From NCBI GenBank assembly GCA_020746835.1, contig JAGPNK010000043.1, forward strand, positions 35,069-99,068: a stretch of DNA of 64,000 nucleotides. The letters are read 5' to 3'. Shown piece by piece: positions 1 to 10,664 of this stretch (positions are counted from its first letter, which is position 1; each line of letters begins with the position of its first letter). The notes beneath the pieces are model-generated. The model did no database searches, was not told the DNA's origin, and saw only the letters and a program-made list of their open reading frames with translations. The position numbers were made by a program, and so were the translations under genes. Source of the DNA: Stachybotrys elegans. Its lineage: Eukaryota; Ascomycota; Sordariomycetes; Hypocreales; Stachybotryaceae.

Positions 1-768
1 AGGGGACATACGAGCACCGACGTATACGTACGTGCCCGAGGGCACCAGAATGTTGTCGCTCCGTCTGTACAAGTCGGTGGGTGAATTGCCGACATTGTCC
101 ACAATCAGAGCCATGTCTGCACCCTGCTTCGCAAGCTCAGCCGTCACATCGCTCTTCTTATAGTCGATAACCTCGTCGGCCCCGAGGTCTTTGCAGAACT
201 GGGATTTTTCCGTCGAGCATGAGACTGTAACGTGGCAACCGAGCAGCTTCGCAACCTGGATCCCAGCAGTGCCAAGACCGCCACCACCGCCGTTGAGGAA
301 CACCTTGTCGCCCTTTTTGACATATGGTTTGATGCATTGGTACGCTGTCAAAGCTACCGTCACTGCTCCCGCAGCCTCTTTCATGTCCACCCCCGTCGCA
401 GTTGCCCAGGTGCCTTCATCAAGTACTACATATTCCGCCAAGGCACCCTGGGACTTCATCGGGTCAAGCCTTGCCATGATAGCAACGCCCTGCTTGACCT
501 TGCTATCAACATCCGGGCCCACGGCCTCGATAGTTCCGGCCATGTCCATGCCTGGAGTCGTTGGAAAGCCAACCATGGCACGGGCGGCCACACCCAGCTC
601 TGGAATCTTGTAGTCGACTGGGTTGAGCGCAGCGCAGACTACTTTGGCAAGCACTTGACCCGGCTGCAGGTCTGCCGGGCTTGGTCGAGCGACATCAGCC
701 GCCAGTCGCATCTTCTTCTCCAGGGGACCGGGGCCCATCACCTGCCATGCTCGCATCTTGTCGGCCAT
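1..768 (-). CDS. zinc-type alcohol dehydrogenase-like quinone oxidoreductase (MDR family), 3' end cut by window edge
   Basis: Minus-strand frame open from an ATG at 768 to the window edge: 256 codons with no stop and no intron needed. The N-terminal half is the GroES-like domain of the medium-chain dehydrogenase/reductase superfamily. It includes the segment AALNPVDYK and PGMDMAGTIEAVG, typical of zeta-crystallin-like quinone reductases. A Rossmann nucleotide-binding loop NGGGGGLGTAGIQVAKLLG follows at about residues 153-172, then ADEVIDYKK, usual for NADPH-dependent members. No catalytic-zinc cysteine or histidine cluster is seen, which favours a zinc-independent enoyl/quinone reductase that reduces quinones or enones with NADPH in the cytosol. 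The C-terminal third lies outside the window. Family assignment is firm; the substrate is unknown. Confidence 0.85.
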   Translation of the reverse strand, partial: MADKMRAWQVMGPGPLEKKMRLAADVARPSPADLQPGQVLAKVVCAALNPVDYKIPELGVAARAMVGFPTTPGMDMAGTIEAVGPDVDSKVKQGVAIMARLDPMKSQGALAEYVVLDEGTWATATGVDMKEAAGAVTVALTAYQCIKPYVKKGDKVFLNGGGGGLGTAGIQVAKLLGCHVTVSCSTEKSQFCKDLGADEVIDYKKSDVTAELAKQGADMALIVDNVGNSPTDLYRRSDNILVPSGTYVYVGARMSP

Positions 769-1243
769 TTGTGTGATTCGAAATAGCTGTCGCAATCCGT
801 GGTATCTCGGCGCCTGAAATTTTTATAGGATACAGGAAGGAATGTACTAGCCGGTTCATGCGCGATTCCAATATCCGCGCCGGGATGTTCAAAGCACCTT
901 TCCTTGTCCTGAGCTTAGTGCAGGCGGAGGACGAGCGGAGTTTCATTCGGGTCAGTTCTGTCCACATGGCGCCTCAGCCCTCACCCGCAGGTTCGGCGCC
1001 GTACACACACAAGGTACCGCTCAGCTGAGTCTTGCAGGATGCAGGTCTAGCAAATCACCGCATGACACTGTATAAACGATTCACGTATAACGACTGCCCT
1101 ATTTTCCTCGGCATTCGCAATAGAGAGATTTAAAAACTCTTCATTCCACGAAACAGAGACCGAGTCTCTGCAATTAGCGCAAGTTGCAGGCTTCCCTCCG
1201 TCAAAGTTGCAAGCGACTGCTTGGATACTCCAATGGTCGGCCG

Positions 1244-1342
1244 CGGCGTATTAAGGTAACCCGAGACGCGGGGCCTCGGCGTATTAAGGCAACCCGAGAC
1301 GCGGGGCCTCGGCGTATTAAGGCAACCCGAGACGCGGGGCCT
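1244..1342. repeat. three tandem 33-bp repeats
   Basis: Three head-to-tail copies of a 33-bp GC-rich unit beginning CGGCGTATTAAGG, at 1244-1276, 1277-1309 and 1310-1342. Copies two and three are identical; copy one has a T for C at one position. The unit length is a multiple of three, so short ORFs run through it on both strands, but nothing suggests these are genes. Confidence 0.9.
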
Positions 1343-1744
1343 CCTACGCGACGTGGTCCCCAAGAAAATTCTCAAGACTCCACACTTGAGGGAGAGCGAA
1401 TTTGATGAAAAGGTTCGAGGAAGTACGCTATTGACCTAGCAAGAACGGCTGACTCCAATTCTAGGGCTACTTATATTTATTGAGAAACAGTCAAGGTTTC
1501 TTAGTGCACCTATGGCGGACTTAACCTCCTCCAGCACTCGTCCGTTTATAGTGCTAGTCCTCGTTTGGCTCTCCTCCTTTGATGGTGCTCTCATCTTGCG
1601 TCACCCGAACCTGCAGCGAAGTATCAGCTACAGTAACCTGCTCTGCCTGCTCGCCTACCCAGCTTTGACCGACTTACTGCTCTCGTTCTCGTTCTCCATC
1701 ACTTCAACACCAGTAGACCACATCGCACCTTTTATTCGGCCAAG

Positions 1745-2804
1745 ATGTCCTCCATAATCGCCGTAGCTGGGGGCACTGGTTCCCTAGGACGAGCCATCGT
1801 TGATGCCCTCCACGCTACCGCTAAATTCACTGTCATTGTGTTTTCTCGGCAGGTGAAAAGGCCTACCCCCGCCACTTCTTTTTTTAATTCGTTGGTTGAG
1901 CTATACTGACGTCTGCTTTTTCAGGAGGTCTCCGAGGAAAAACAGAAAGAAATTGGTGCGCGCGTTATCTCTGTAGACTATACTGATGCTGCTGGCTTAG
2001 TTGAAGTACTGGAAAAGAACAGAATCGACACTGTCATCTCAACAATGGCGTATACGGAGGGCCCTGCAGCTGAGCTTGCATTGATGCAGGCGGCGGAAAG
2101 GTCTGCTGTCACCAAGCGTCTCATTCCAAGCATCTGGGGTGTGCCGTACGATAGGGAGTATGAAGCTCTCCTCATACCAACATTACAGCTCTGACACATC
2201 CGATAGCGCAGTCCCCATGTTTCCGGCTGCCCAGCAAAAACTTGAAGTCATGGGCTGTCTCGACACTCTTTCCCTTGAACATACTGTTTTCTACACCGGC
2301 TATTTCTTCGATTACTATACCCGAGAATTGCCGACTTATATGCAGCCCGTCGCGTTCGTGCTGGACATACCCAACAACGCTGCTGCCATTCCAGGCTCTG
2401 GAGAGGTCCCTGTCGTCTTCACACATACCTGGGATGTCGCCAAGTTCGTTGCCGCTTATGCCGAGAAGCCTCAGTGGGATCGCGAAGCATACGTGATTGG
2501 CGATAAAATCACCCTCAATGAGCTCGTTCGATTAGCTGAGGAGGTCAAGGGCAAGAAATTCCGTGTCTCGTACGACACTGTCGAAGACCTCCTTGATCAT
2601 AAGGTTACTGAGCTTCCATGCTACCCACAGATTTACCCGTTCTTCCCGAAAGAAGCTCTCATGTCTCTTATCGCTGGCATAGGGTGGCTTTTCGAGAAAG
2701 GGTACTTTGATCTGAACGGGGAAAGAACCTTGAATGAGGATTTCAAATCCATCAAGGCGCGATCCACCAGAGAGCTATTGGTTCAAGCTAGCAAGAGCAA
2801 GTAA
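1745..2804 (+). CDS. NmrA-like / isoflavone-reductase-like NAD(P)-binding protein, with a frame break
   Basis: The ATG at 1745 opens with a Rossmann motif, AVAGGTGSLGRAIVDAL, diagnostic of atypical short-chain dehydrogenases of the NmrA/isoflavone reductase type. Intron 1853-1924 (72 bp) joins in phase 0 to a segment containing RIDTVISTMAY and RLIPSIWGVPYD, where the family has VIPSEFG-type motifs. The frame then stops at about 2192. The remainder (FPAAQQKLEVMGCLD to the TAA at 2802-2804) lies in another frame. Removing exactly 2158-2188 (31 nt, with GT and AG ends) restores one frame, but 31 nt is very short for a fungal intron. Either this is a micro-intron, or the gene carries a frameshift. 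Such proteins act as NADPH-dependent reductases or redox-sensing regulators; the substrate is unknown. Confidence 0.75.
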
Positions 2805-3297
2805 GAGAGCACAATTGCTCTGGTCGGAAATCGGCAGGGCAAGGGGAAGGGGGAATGAGCACATGGAATTTTGTTCATCTTGAGAAGAATAGATAATGGT
2901 TAGCTAATTTGGGTATATTATGTGCTTGACAAGGCTTGTTTTATTCCCTCATTCGAAAGCTGTTCCAAGTCACTACTTCCATTAACCCCACTAACAGATT
3001 ATCAGGCAATATCTCAAGAACTCTGCGGGCGACGTTGGAGTAAAGACTGGAATACGTACAGGGGCATAAATAAGACAAGTCTATAAAGAATTAGACTGTA
3101 AATTCCAGGGATCAAGCGGCTTGCCAAACCTCAACGTCGCAAACTAACATTATTTGGCATATTCCCAGCGGAGTTGGTAGCAAAAGCCTAGCTTAGTTCA
3201 TAACAAGCTTTAGCGGAGTTGGTAGCAATCCTTCACCAGAGTTTCGGTGGAATTTTGCGGAGTTCCTAGCGGAGCCCCTTTACCCTATTGAGTTGCG

Positions 3298-3502
3298 GTA
3301 GCGGGCGGATTGAGTAGACTTGGTCGAGCCATTGCCCAAGCGATTGAGGACAATGGCGCCTATGGCTGCGTCGTTCTGAGCCGCGCTTCAGATAGCGATT
3401 TCAAGGTTACCAGAGACGATCATGAGGATACCCATGCCACTGATACAAATGCTTGAAGAGCAAAATATCCATGCAGTCATCTTCACGATATCCTATCCGT
3501 AA
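3298..3502 (+). pseudogene. relic of a second NmrA-like gene
   Basis: A Rossmann start without an ATG, VAGGLSRLGRAIAQAIED, is read from 3298 and followed by VVLSRASD. After a frame change comes EEQNIHAVIFTISYP, matching EKNRIDTVISTMAY in the intact gene 1.5 kb upstream. Only the first quarter or so of the gene is recognisable, with at least one frameshift and no intron signals. It is best read as a decayed tandem duplicate. Confidence 0.7.
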
Positions 3503-3765
3503 TGCCAAACTCGTTGCTATTGAGAACGGATTAGAACCCCATACAATGAAAAGTCTAAGCAAATTGTGCTGGGGGTAAGAACGAATTAAAATAAAGACAC
3601 ATAATTGGCCGGGAGGAGAAGGTCGACAGGGTTTAAAGGTAGAGTTAACAGGGGACAACCCCAAGAAAATAAGGCAAGAGGAGGACGATAAGAGTAAATA
3701 AGGGGAAGTTCAGCATTTAATAGACACCGTAAAATACATAAAATAGATTAAACATCATCAACGCA

Positions 3766-5647
3766 ATGGATCCATTTATTCATGAAAAAGAATACCCGTT
3801 TATTATTTACAGGCAATATCAATTTACATGTATTCCATATGAGATTGAAAGCAATTTCAAGCGCCATCACAGCCAGACGACATCGCGAAGAAGCCTAAAG
3901 GAGACGCAAGCCATAGTTGAAGCCATCCCAGGTTTAATCCGAACGCAGGAAGAGTTGCGAACGTTTGAACCACCACCAGCAACCACCGAGCCGATTCCGT
4001 ATATTACGCCACCAGTCAGCGGGTTCCGATGCGATAAGTGCGGCCATATTGTAGAGACAGAGTATAGTATCAAGGCACATTGGCGCGAGGAGCATGATTG
4101 GGTCAACCCAAGAGGTCCAGGGCGTCAGCCAAAGCGCCGAAGCCAACACGCAGCCACACCGTGGACCGTTGTTAGGTTGTTCCCCAGGCGTGCCGCCAGT
4201 TGTTGGTTCGAGGTTGGCAGAGGCCAGTTCGTGCCCGCCCGTAATGGACCGCCCGAGGAGGAGGATGAGGCGGCCATTCGACGGTTGATTGCAACGCAGG
4301 AGGAGGAAGAGAAGCGGCTCGCCGAGGAGGAACGTGAGATGATCGACGTTGCCGATGACCGCAAGGAGCCGAACGAGTGATTAAATTGCATCAGATAGGC
4401 CACACATTTACGGGCATTCAGCCCGAGCAAGTTATACGCCACAACGAAGCCTATCCAGGATATTGAACCACGGTTGGCATTCAAGTGGCATGTAGTAGAT
4501 CGAGTGATCAAGCAAGCGCGTGCCATTGCCAGTGTGAATGTCGTTAGCAAGCCAGTGTTATTCAAGATTCATCGCAGCAACCCAACCCAAAAGCCGAGAA
4601 GGCCATTCACGAACCGAATGGAAAGCAATATGTGGAGGCGATACAAGGAGTATTTCCGCAAGATCATATCGATCATCAAACATACCGAGGCGTGGCCAGA
4701 AGATAAGCGACCGCCGTGGCGAGCGAACAAGATCCAAAAACAGCACATAGCAGAGTGGAAGGACGCGATCAATCGGTTCATCGAGGCGAGGTCAAGGCAG
4801 TAAACAAGGAGGAATATAGTCGGTGGCTATTTTAACCGAGTACGAAGCCCGTTAGCCTGTGGGACCAATAGTAACGACGACAGCGACAGCAGTATTGAGA
4901 GCATTGATAACGAGGCGGAAGTTGAGCGTGACACAGACGTTACCGAGGCGGATGTTAAGCATGACATGGACATTCACCATTAGGACCAGGCAGAAGCCGA
5001 GACGCAGTTAAATTTGTTGTGTTTAAACATGTAGTGAGTTGGTTTGATCATTTCATCGGCCACGACCATTACGCCAATATCATCGTGAGCAGTTCGGCCG
5101 TGATGGGTATTCAAGATGACGAGCGGGGAGGATGGGAGTCAGCATTAAATTACACACCAGTGTATTCAGGCGTCATCAAGATCACCAGATTTTTGGTGTT
5201 GTTACAGTCGTGGCGAGAGTGGGAGGCCGAAGTAGAAAGAGGCGTAACCACGGCAATAGAGTCCATAAGGGTCGAGGTATTAAGTGAACGTCAGCGCAAG
5301 GAGATTGAGCAGGAAGTGTGAGACGAGACTAGAAGCATTTTCAGCATTGTGCGGAGGAAGGTGCAAAGATTCATAACAAGGATCGGATAGCAGCGAGGCC
5401 GAACCAACGCAGTTCGATTGGATATTCGAGGCGCAAGCGTACAGCATGAAGATCCGATACAACACAGCAGTAGCAGGCATGATCGATTGAACAGCGATGT
5501 CATCACAAATCGAGAGAGCCGGTTCAGCATGGCATGGACTCAGAAGGGCCGGCAGCAGTGGCGTGTACATTGGCATGGCCGCCCTACTCTAGAAGACTGC
5601 TGGGTTGATGGAAGACTGATGGATCTGGCATGGGTGGAAAAGGTTTA
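3766..5647 (+). pseudogene. broken DUF3505 / telomere-associated helicase N-terminal-type gene
   Basis: The first 204 codons (3766-4380) end in a TGA. They carry a C2H2-like finger, FRCDKCGHIVETEYSIKAHW, then a segment (TPWTVVRLFPRR, FEVGRGQFVPAR) and an acidic coiled region. This layout is the one I know from DUF3505 (OrsD-like) proteins and the N-terminal part of fungal telomere-linked RecQ-type helicases. Family-like blocks continue in other frames: MESNMWRRYKEYFRKIISI (about 4619), WFDHFIGHDHYANIIVSSSA and WESALNYTPVYSGVIKITR (5040-5200), and EPTQFDWIFEAQAYSMKIRY (about 5400). The last is followed by a TGA where a Trp is expected. Several stops and shifts make it non-functional. No helicase motifs are present. 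Family name is from memory of conserved blocks. Confidence 0.6.
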
Positions 5648-5828
5648 GGCGTCTGGATTTGATAGCCCTAGTGTGTGATGTACTACTTAACTGAATATGT
5701 AGCTTTCTACACTCTTGTAAATGCTTTAAAAGGTTGCTCTACTATAATTTTAAATTATCTAAATAATTAAGTTTAAATATACTTATAAGAATAAACTAGG
5801 CTTATAAATAGATTAAGTTGCTTCTAAA

Positions 5829-6017
5829 TTATTCTGGAGTGGGCTGAGTATTATTATCTTTACTATGTACGCTAGCTTTATTGAGCTCCTCCTTTAGATG
5901 GGAAACCTCTTGTTTGAAGAGATTAATATTAATTTTCAGTTGCCCAATCTTGCGCTCTGATTCCTTAGCCCGCTCTTGGGCCCTAACACCGAGTTCCTCA
6001 ATAATCTGGATAACGCG
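5829..6017 (-). pseudogene. coiled-coil C-terminal fragment, possibly from a DDE transposase
   Basis: The minus strand reads RVIQIIEELGVRAQERAKES, then a heptad-rich stretch (KIGQLKINI, QEVSHLKEELNKAS), and stops at 5829. No start is present. A Ser/Thr-rich stretch lies upstream in another frame (about 6030-6130). A Ser/Pro-rich linker followed by a C-terminal coiled coil is what some fungal pogo/Tc5-type transposases have, but no catalytic region is visible. Surrounding DNA (5660-6250) is AT-rich. Confidence 0.3.
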
Positions 6018-6473
6018 CTAGAGATGTAGAACCACGATCAAGGAGGTAACCTTCTTGATGACGCTGTGTAGGATAACGTTGGTGATGAAACTTGTGATGA
6101 TGATGAACGCGTTAAAGCAGTGAAACCAAGATTTGAAGTAGCTAAGCTCATTAGCACATGTGATTTGTGAGAATAAGATGGATAGGTGAACTGTACTTCT
6201 AACTAAATGTCCAAACTGAAGTTATTAATTTAACCATGAACAGACAGGAGAAGCTCAAGCTGATAGAGTCTGCTTACATGTGTCAGATAAACCCGTATAT
6301 GAAGCGCCACGTTGGGACATTCTGGATTGAGGACATCTCCACCAACCAACCGTAGGAGGCATTTTTGTATGCAGTACGCCTTACGGTTCCAGCCCTTAGA
6401 GTATTTCAGGTATTACATCAAGTAGCCGGCACCTAGGAAACAGAAGCAGTTATCCAAATCTCACGAGTTATTG

Positions 6474-6510
6474 AAATATATATATATATATATATTATTT
6501 TTTTTTTTTG
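6474..6510. repeat. (AT)n plus poly-T simple repeat
   Basis: About ten TA dinucleotides followed by ATT and a run of twelve or more T. Low-complexity DNA with no adjacent gene. Confidence 0.85.
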
Positions 6511-6543
6511 GAAAGGGAACACATGAACAGGGAACCAAAGTTA

Positions 6544-6708
6544 TGCTTACTGAGGGATTGATGTGAAAGATTGCCGAGGCGCAGGAATTATACATAAAGC
6601 ACAAAATGAAGCATACAGGGGAATCAAGTCCGACGATCTTACGACTGAGAAAAGATATTGTGCTTACTGAGGCATTGATGGGAAAGATTGCTGAGGCGCA
6701 GGAATCAT
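6544..6708. repeat. 48-bp direct repeat pair, 117 bp apart
   Basis: Two copies of a 48-bp sequence starting TGCTTACTGAGG and ending GAGGCGCAGGAATNAT, at 6544-6591 and 6661-6708, with only four or five mismatches. The DNA between them is unrelated. No coding frame is supported here or across 6020-7120, apart from short open stretches. Confidence 0.8.
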
Positions 6709-7167
6709 GAAACGAGAAAAACATGCGGAACGCACCATGGTACTCCTGCTGAACTAAGCGCATCGCAGCGGACGAAAACTAGGAACAGTCAGGGAGCCCA
6801 ATTTAAGGGCTCCCCCAAACTTTTTCGTTTGCTCACTGCCAGCCGATAGTTCCTTGACACGGGAAATACACATACAGACCGAACCTAACAGGAGCCATTT
6901 TTGGTCCCTTTGACAGGACCACAACAGCGGCAGCCAGACCGGTGTCAACCACGGCACCATGAATAACTCATTTGGCAGATAGTACCCTACGGATAGGCCT
7001 ATCCTATCACGTAGCTTGCTTGAAACGGCATTAAGACAAGTTCCGAAAGAGCGAGCACGATTCCTTGGTCCATGTCATCCCAATGTATACTACAGGCATT
7101 GCTTGATCGAAGCGAAGTGGTCTATCATGTTCCACCTCGTCCTCGATAGGCTCCTCTGGCAAGCTGG

Positions 7168-8406
7168 TTAAAACCGCTTCTTTTTTGTTGGCAGCGGAAA
7201 GTCATCATCAGCTGCAGCCACTTTCTCCACAGCTCTCTCCTCGTCGAGGCGGAATTGGGTTTCATCCTCGGACAGTAGACGATCAGGTGAGCTAGACACG
7301 GGAGGGCGCCGCCTTTTCTTTCGGCCAGATCGAACTCCGCCATTTTCAACATGTTCTCTAGCAGTCTGCATCTCTTCTGCCTGAACGAGAAGCTCTGCAA
7401 GCCTTGCATATGTTATATGTAGTTCCGTCGCTCCTAGCCCTCCACAAAGCCCGTCCGGTGCGAAATCCCCTAACGAGAGTCTGACCACTTCCATTGAATT
7501 CACAATCCGGCCATCGGAAGATCGAAATGGCTACTTGAGTTAGATCTGTCCAGTTAATTGTGCAATGTTACATACCTGATCCGCAATCTCTTGTTTTACA
7601 TCAAGAACCTCCTCCCCATGCTCGCAGATAGAATCAGCCCGCCACAAAGATACCGTCGATGGTTTCGGCTCGTCGTTAACGTCTATTCCAATAACAACTT
7701 TAATATCTCCGTTCGAAAGCTGTATATACTGCCACGCCAATTTCCCGAGGTCTTTACCGTCTTGAGAGTAGGATATCTCTAAAACGACCCCAGGATACGC
7801 TGCCTTCCGATGTTGGAATTGACCATCTGGATGTCGTTGCAACACGCGACCGGAATCGCTAGCCCCCTCCTCTTCCGTGTCTTGGTTCAGACGTATGCGG
7901 GACGAAGCCCCTTTCCTTATCTGTGCCGCGAATTCCCCAGTCGCATCTCCCTGTGCAGCGATGCGTTTGATGTTTTCGTATATTTCATCGGCAACGGATG
8001 CAGATAGAAATTCGTGGATTGGGCTAGGCATACGGATACGCAAGTCTCGGGATTTCGGATCATAATCTATCCTACAGCAAATTAGTCCGGTGGAATCAAG
8101 CACAGCCAGAGGTCTGACTTACCGTAACTTGTCCTCGGCGTATGAGCCCAATGATGGTTCAGCGTTTAGCGCGGCCTGGAGCCGATCTAATTGCGACGGT
8201 GATAATTTGGCTGAAGACTCTTGCACGTTTAGTTGACTATCTCGATGGTTCTTCAATATGTTTACGAAGTCGTCCACGGTCCGATCTGGCGCGCTTCGCT
8301 CGACTGAGGCTGGTGGAGTCAATGGCAGCGCACTGGGCCTTTCTGGAGGAGTATTGGCAAAGGCTTTCTGGCCACCTTGTGTGAATACGGAGGCCTCGTT
8401 GGCCAT
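7168..8406 (-). CDS. PD-(D/E)XK-like (Uma2-like) fungal protein, three exons
   Basis: Join: 8406-8123, 8071-7576, 7530-7168; introns 8072-8122 (51 bp) and 7531-7575 (45 bp) both have GT-AG ends and restore one frame of 380 aa. The core (exon 2) contains IDYDPKSRDLRIRMPS and SPIHEFLSA, then PGVVLEISYSQDGKDLGKLA followed by WQYIQLSNGDIKVVIGID. The order acidic residue, E-x-S core strand, downstream Lys and a hydrophobic helix resembles Uma2-type members of the PD-(D/E)XK nuclease superfamily. That makes a nuclease-fold domain plausible but not proven. The C-terminus is highly basic (GRKKRRRPP and PTKKKRF), so a nuclear location is likely. No signal peptide. Confidence 0.8.
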
Positions 8407-9766
8407 TGTCGAACGATTGCGGACGAATGTAGGAGAAGGTGCGTAGAACCATCAGCTACCCGCTCTGGTCGGTGCCTGATTGCGGTCCCGGGAAAATGTT
8501 GATCCTGAAAGAGCTTAGTCAGCCCCACATCCCAGCGATCCATTGAGAGAGGTACTATGAGAATTACAGGGGTTGAAGGGGTTATTGGGTTTGGGTCATC
8601 CTGGGCCTAGAAATATCAACTCCTGGGTGCCCCGACTCCTCGGGATGCCACAAGCATCGAACCGACGCGAGCGGCATGTGCGCCAATGCAAATAGTGGAG
8701 GATGCGGCCGATGGAGCAGATGCGCCAATTGCGGGAGCAGCGACCGGCATGGTTAGACGCGGGCTCGAGGCCAGGTCTAGGCTTTGTCCACCGCCTCTAC
8801 AAAACATTTATTGGTCTGGATCCTGCGAATCACCGTCCAGAGGCGAACATGAAACGATTTTGCCAGCAGAAACAGAACTGCCATTGCCGCAGTTATGGGT
8901 TTCACGGTCGAATCGCGTTGTGTTCTCGAGCAGTCCAAGCCTTCTTTGCCATCATTCAGGAAGCCTCATGCAAGCAACGGCGGCCTCGGCGACTTGTAAG
9001 CTTTGGCACTGGTTCTTGGACGGCGTGGTGTCATCTTGACACCAAACTGTCAGTCTCAACTTTGGAAAGTTGGATTCAGAAAGCACCCGAGTGAGGTTGC
9101 CACTGGGCCATACATGTCACCATGCTTTGATGTATTTTCCGTCCAGCGGCCTTCGGGCCGCTCAGGTCCCCTATAGGGGCACAGGACATGCTAAGCTAAA
9201 CTATCTACAATTGCTGCTATATTTGGCCTCGCTTAAGATACCTGCAGAGGCCTCTCAGATCAACGGGGAGCCCGATGCTCAATCCCCTAAGAGGCACTTT
9301 CCTACTTGTAGCCAGCCTTATAGTAGTTTCAAGTACATTATCTAGGACGTCAATACAGGTAATCTAAGTGAAGTTCCTATGTAACTACCACTCCATCTAG
9401 TCTATCCAATATATTGTAGGCTCAAAGGTACATTCTTCCAAGAGGGCATTCCGTCAGCGGGAACAGATCCCTCTCCGGCCAAGAATTCTCTTGCACGGGG
9501 TAGACCAAGTATCTTTCCACACCCTAAGGCAGGAAATTCCTGTCCTCCAAGATCGCCAGTAGCTGCGACCAAGGCCTAGGCAATTTAAAAAGTTGGCTGG
9601 TGAAAAGAGAGGCCGAATAGGCGGCTGCCAAGACAGTCAACATTCAAAGCGCATCGCGCTGGGGATATAATTTCATTGTATTTCCTATGTACAGATGGTT
9701 TCTGGTTGCTTAACTGGCTATAACATAGGCTCTTGGATTGGCCATCCCGAGACTTGGCATCGCCTT
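8407..9766. other. 1.36 kb without a recognisable gene
   Basis: Short overlapping open frames on both strands, none with a known motif or convincing splice structure. The only notable feature is a pair of hairpins at 9145-9179, listed separately. Confidence 0.6.
9145..9179. other. UUCG-tetraloop hairpin followed by a 12-bp palindrome
   Basis: AGCGGCC-TTCG-GGCCGCT (9145-9162) is a perfect 7-bp stem closed by the very stable C(UUCG)G loop. Six bases later CCCCTATAGGGG (9168-9179) is a perfect palindrome. No gene is adjacent, so a role in transcript ending or RNA folding is only conjecture. Confidence 0.7.
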
Positions 9767-10054
9767 TCACAGTGTCTTTCTAATCGCGGCTACCAATACC
9801 TATATACGCTTCCTCCACTTCAAATTCGGCTGTGACTAGTTATATGGAATATCTCGATACAATAAACAAGACAGCCCAAAGAGAACTTGTCAATGATGAA
9901 GACAAAGACAGAGGAAGGAAGATGAATTGCTTTATGCTACATTCTATTGCTGTTGAGGTGGCATGACGCTCGGGATGTTTATTGCCAAGCTGCAGGAGAT
10001 TTCATAGAGGGCAGCGACCACTATGATAGTGACTCTATGGATACTTATGAATAA
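9767..10054 (+). pseudogene. decayed copy of the 3' end of the gene at 53.3-54.7 kb
   Basis: From TCACAGTGTCTTTC onward the DNA follows the last exon of the minus-strand gene at 53299-54671. It reads MEYLDTINKTAQRELVNDED, then, after a frameshift, LRWHDARDVYCQAAGDF and DSDSMDTYE, where the intact gene has MEYLDTMNETAQRELINDEE, LRWHDARDVRRQAAGDF and DSDSMDTEL. Homology starts at the 3' splice site of the intact gene. The middle part (about 25 codons of the original) is deleted. No promoter or start; a dead partial duplicate in opposite orientation to the source, 43 kb away. Confidence 0.85.
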
Positions 10055-10100
10055 GCAGCAAAATGTGAGCCTAGCTATTCTAACGTTAGTTGGGAGGTTC

Positions 10101-10664
10101 TCAGGAGTTGCCTTCATGCAGTGTAAAGACCCAATCAAGACCTTTTTCTTGATCATACACACTCCTGCATGGTGGAAGGCGTACTCTGTATTGTCGCTTC
10201 CACGGTAACTTGTGCCCCTTAATTACTCGTCTTCTCAAACGTCCCTCTCCCTGGTTATAGTACAAAACGGCGGTTGTAAGACCATTTGAATCTTGTTTGA
10301 ATAAGCTTTCAAAGTTACTGAGCTTGGTATGATCATCTCCCTTTAGACCTTCCCAAATATTCAAGGTGATGTCAGACTCTTTAATAGTGTATTCAGCCAA
10401 GTCCTCATTAAAACATTTCGGTTCTTTCAGACACGCAAGAAGCTCTGCGTCGGAGTATCTAAGGTCGCCAGTAAATTCCATAGATACTAAGGCGATGTTC
10501 ATATGGGTGTTAATTCCATTAAAGAAGTTGAGAAGATCGTGTCCCACAAAGACAGGATTAGCACCTAACTTAACAGCTTCCTGAAGCCAGCTTTGGTTTT
10601 TGAATATCATGTCCAGGAGAGTTTTCATTTTGTTAGAAATATCGGTAGGGTAAAGGTTGGCCAT
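10101..10664 (-). CDS. hypothetical protein, single exon
   Basis: An intron-free frame from the ATG at 10664 to 10101, 187 aa. The upstream in-frame GTG is not needed. Visible features are a mixed alpha/beta composition, segments GANPVFVGHDLLNFFNG and FTGDLRYSDAELLACLKE, and an Arg-rich tail (RLRRRVIKGHKLPWKRQYR). No signal peptide, membrane segment or known motif. Length and continuous frame support a gene or a recent gene fragment; I do not recognise the family. Confidence 0.55.
   Translation of the reverse strand: MANLYPTDISNKMKTLLDMIFKNQSWLQEAVKLGANPVFVGHDLLNFFNGINTHMNIALVSMEFTGDLRYSDAELLACLKEPKCFNEDLAEYTIKESDITLNIWEGLKGDDHTKLSNFESLFKQDSNGLTTAVLYYNQGEGRLRRRVIKGHKLPWKRQYRVRLPPCRSVYDQEKGLDWVFTLHEGNS

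Noticed and set aside
232..786. 184-aa plus-strand ORF
   Set aside because: Antisense to the quinone reductase frame, which carries clear family motifs.
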